A stretch of DNA of 34,701 nt from Tieghemiomyces parasiticus (Eukaryota; Kickxellomycota; Dimargaritomycetes; Dimargaritales; Dimargaritaceae), in assembly GCA_027575765.1 (NCBI GenBank), contig JANBPT010000459.1, forward strand, positions 1 to 34,701, read 5' to 3'. The notes beneath the pieces are model-generated. The model saw only the letters and a list, made by a program, of their open reading frames with translations, was not told the origin of the DNA and made no database searches. A program made the position numbers and the translations under genes. This document shows positions 32,744-34,701 of the stretch, piece by piece; within the stretch, counting starts at the first letter, position 1, and each line of letters begins with the position of its first letter.

Positions 32744-34205
32744 TTACAATGCAATAAGGGCCTGGATGAGATGGGCCACCAACAGCTGTTGGTCATGGAG
32801 GGGCTGAGTGGTCTCAGTAACGGGTTTGCCGAGAAGGAAGAACCGCACGGTGGTCTGCCGGGGGTCGAGTGACTCCAGCTCACACAGGTGGGCCTTCACG
32901 GTTAGCATGGTATTGCCGGGTGCCAAGGGAACTTTGACATTGCGTCCAGTGCTCAGGCGCACAGTGAGCTGGGTAGCGGCTGTGGGCAAGGCAAGTGGAG
33001 AGCTGACCTGATGAGATGCAGCGGACTGGGTGTTGCTGGTAACCTTTCACGGTACCGGTATGAACTTGAACCAGTTTGGATTGATCCCGGGGTGGTCGTT
33101 TCGAAATTGATAGAATTGGAAGTGACAAGGGACCCCAGCCGAGGGCTGATTGACAACTGACGGGTGGTGGGGAAAGGGTTCCCGAGTAAGTGAACATGAG
33201 ATATGGTTAAAGGGTTAGGAGACAGGTAAGGAGCGTGTGTGGAATTACAGGGAAGGGGTTAGGGGCCTAAAGACACGCGCTGACCAAACACGGTGGTCCT
33301 AGACATGTCAGGAACGGCCGGAATCTATCATTGTCCATTGCGTGGCAGCCGAGTAGGCACCAACAATCAACCTAGTATACATAGTAAGGCCTGATATAGC
33401 CAAAACCAACCCGGTAGGTGAGGGAGCATACAAGACTGGCCTACTGAGGTAGAGGACGTCTGACCGCTTGTCACCAGCCCCAAGTCCGGCACCGCCGGGA
33501 GGGGGGAAAGCTAAACGGCCTTACGGTGGAGAAGGATTCGGACTCCCGCCTACGCTTAGACGCAAGCTCACTAACTTCGACAGTGATTTGACCCTTCAAC
33601 GGACCAGCCCATTAACTTGCCAATTGAAAGGAGAAATAGCCGACCTAGGAAGGCACTGTTGTGGAATTACTTACTTTAGCGGACTGGTTCTCGGGGGCCA
33701 GTATCGTATGGTCATTGGCGCTGCTGCTGTCGGGCAGGAGATTCGAAGGGTCATTGAGACAGTAGAGGGGCACCACATAGCGGTTGCCTAAGATATCATA
33801 GCAGCCATCGTTGAGCCGGTCGGTGGGCACTGAAATCTGGGCCAAGTCCACAATGGTCTGGGCCAGCCGGCGGCTGTCGGCGGTACACACCAAGTGCAGT
33901 GCCTGCCAGATTTCCAGGCGGCCCTTGTACGCGGGTGCCGTATCCCAGAACGCCGCCCGCTCGTGTTCCAAGGCCGCGTGGGTTAGGCGTGGTTTCTCGG
34001 ACTGCCAGGCGTAAGCATGCCGCGGAGCCAGCGGCCGGTTACCACTCCGGGAGAGGACACGGCTCTGGCGTTGGTCGGCCTAGGAAGTGTCAGAGTTGAG
34101 GTTGAGGACCTGCGGGTAGGTCAACAAATGTGCCCCGCATGGGCGGGCCTTGTCATGGTATGGCGTATGGGTCTTGTCTTTGGGTGCCAACAAGCAGATG
34201 CCCAT
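32744..34205 (-). CDS. UBTD1/2-like ubiquitin domain-containing protein, three exons
   Basis: Exons 2 and 3 are well supported: 34079 down to 33675 and 33007 down to 32744, joined in phase 0 by gtaagt...cag (intron 667 nt). Exon 2 carries the UBTD N-terminal domain: GNRPLAPRHAYAWQSEKP, EHERAAFWDTAPAYKGRLEIW, then CYDILGNRYVVPLYCLNDP, closely following human UBTD1/2. Exon 3 is a ubiquitin-like fold (TQLTVRLSTGRNVKV onward, ending VAHLIQALIAL). Human UBTD proteins bind E2 and deubiquitinating enzymes; a similar ubiquitin-pathway role is inferred. Exon 1 is tentative. ATG at 34205 gives MGIC, fitting the Met-Gly-x-Cys start of UBTD1/2 that suggests myristoylation and palmitoylation. It would run to 34110, but its donor (gtcctc) is weak and the intron would be only 30 nt, or 45 nt if the acceptor at 34065-34066 is used. 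The total is about 250 residues against 234 for UBTD2. CT-rich DNA upstream fits a promoter. Confidence 0.85.
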
Positions 34206-34701
34206 GGTGGTATCAAATGGAGGTGGGGTGGTGTGTGAAGGGGGGAGCCACAGAAAATATTTCTCAAATTGAGAGTCCAAGCACAGGAAGTGGGTCAACC
34301 AACGAGTCTTGAAAGGAGGGCAGAGGTGGTGCTGGCCCTCCTTTGGCGTGCGGCGGAGAGCAAGGTGGTTGGGGCAGGGGTAGAGGTGGTGGTAGGAAGT
34401 GAGAGAAGGAAGTTGTGAGAGGTGGAATGGCTATGAGGGTCTGGAGGGATGGGTGCTAAAAAAAGGTTGGTGGGCAATCGTACATGGGGTTGGTACATAG
34501 GTGGCTTGCGGTTGGTGGAACTAACCCATGGCGGGTGGAGAATGGAAGTGCGGACATTAATGGCCCTCAACCAGGTACAGGGCGGAAGGGTTCAAGGGAG
34601 CGTGTGGTGGAAAGGGGAGGAGGTTGTAGGAAAGTAAGGCGGAGTGGAGGGGCTAAGCCACTGGTGCAGCAGATGCCGAGGGGAAGTGGGCCCAAGACCA
34701 A
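34206..34701 (-). promoter_or_regulatory. Pyrimidine-rich upstream region of UBTD gene
   Basis: On the minus strand the region is markedly CT-rich (GA-rich as shown), as in leaders and promoters of other genes in the window. Open frames on both strands (34295-34570 and 34449-34637) are low-complexity and not called. An ATGG followed by gttagt on the minus strand near 34528 could be an alternative first exon, but its phase does not match exon 2. Confidence 0.4.

Overview
The window looks like nuclear DNA of a fungus. Its genes are split by short GT-AG introns (mostly gtaagt-type donors, 105-336 nt), are spaced by 1-3 kb, and belong to eukaryotic families: a vigilin/Scp160-type multi-KH protein, a PP2A-like phosphatase, an insulysin and a UBTD-type ubiquitin-domain protein. 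An early-diverging zygomycete-type lineage is possible, but that is a weak inference from sequence feel only. There are no bacterial operons, CRISPR arrays, rRNAs or recognisable tRNAs, and I saw no intact transposon.

Layout: 1-1816 has no recognisable gene. 1817-5824 (-) is an intronless vigilin-like RNA-binding protein, divergent from 7094-9206 (+), a five-exon FIST-domain protein. 11824-14262 (+) is a nine-exon PPP-family Ser/Thr phosphatase of the PP2A-like group with unusual C-terminal sequence. 16006-19644 (+) is an intronless insulysin/Ste23-type M16 metalloprotease with a long insertion near its C-terminus. 20170-20800 is a GC-rich stretch with overlapping open frames and no family I can name. 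21044-21616 (+) is a hypothetical 190-residue ORF behind a TATA box. 24540-26169 (+) is a six-exon carboxymuconolactone-decarboxylase/AhpD-like protein. 27109-29838 (-) is an ABCB-type ABC transporter with an extra N-terminal membrane domain. 32744-34205 (-) is a UBTD1/2-like protein with an N-terminal ubiquitin-ligase-adaptor-type domain and a C-terminal ubiquitin fold.

The genes do not form an obvious pathway or cluster; they read as ordinary housekeeping and accessory genes lying next to each other. The exon structures were built by hand by matching splice phase and protein-family conservation. They are hypotheses that agree in phase at every junction, except at the first UBTD intron and the last phosphatase intron, which are ambiguous.

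I did not find a convincing new multi-gene system. The most unusual items are the phosphatase lacking the PP2A C-terminal signature, three small hairpins in a row at 31523-31607 followed by degenerate ~48-nt repeats, a perfect 10-bp inverted repeat inside a phosphatase intron, the GC-rich island near 20.5 kb, and the atypical ABC signature motif.
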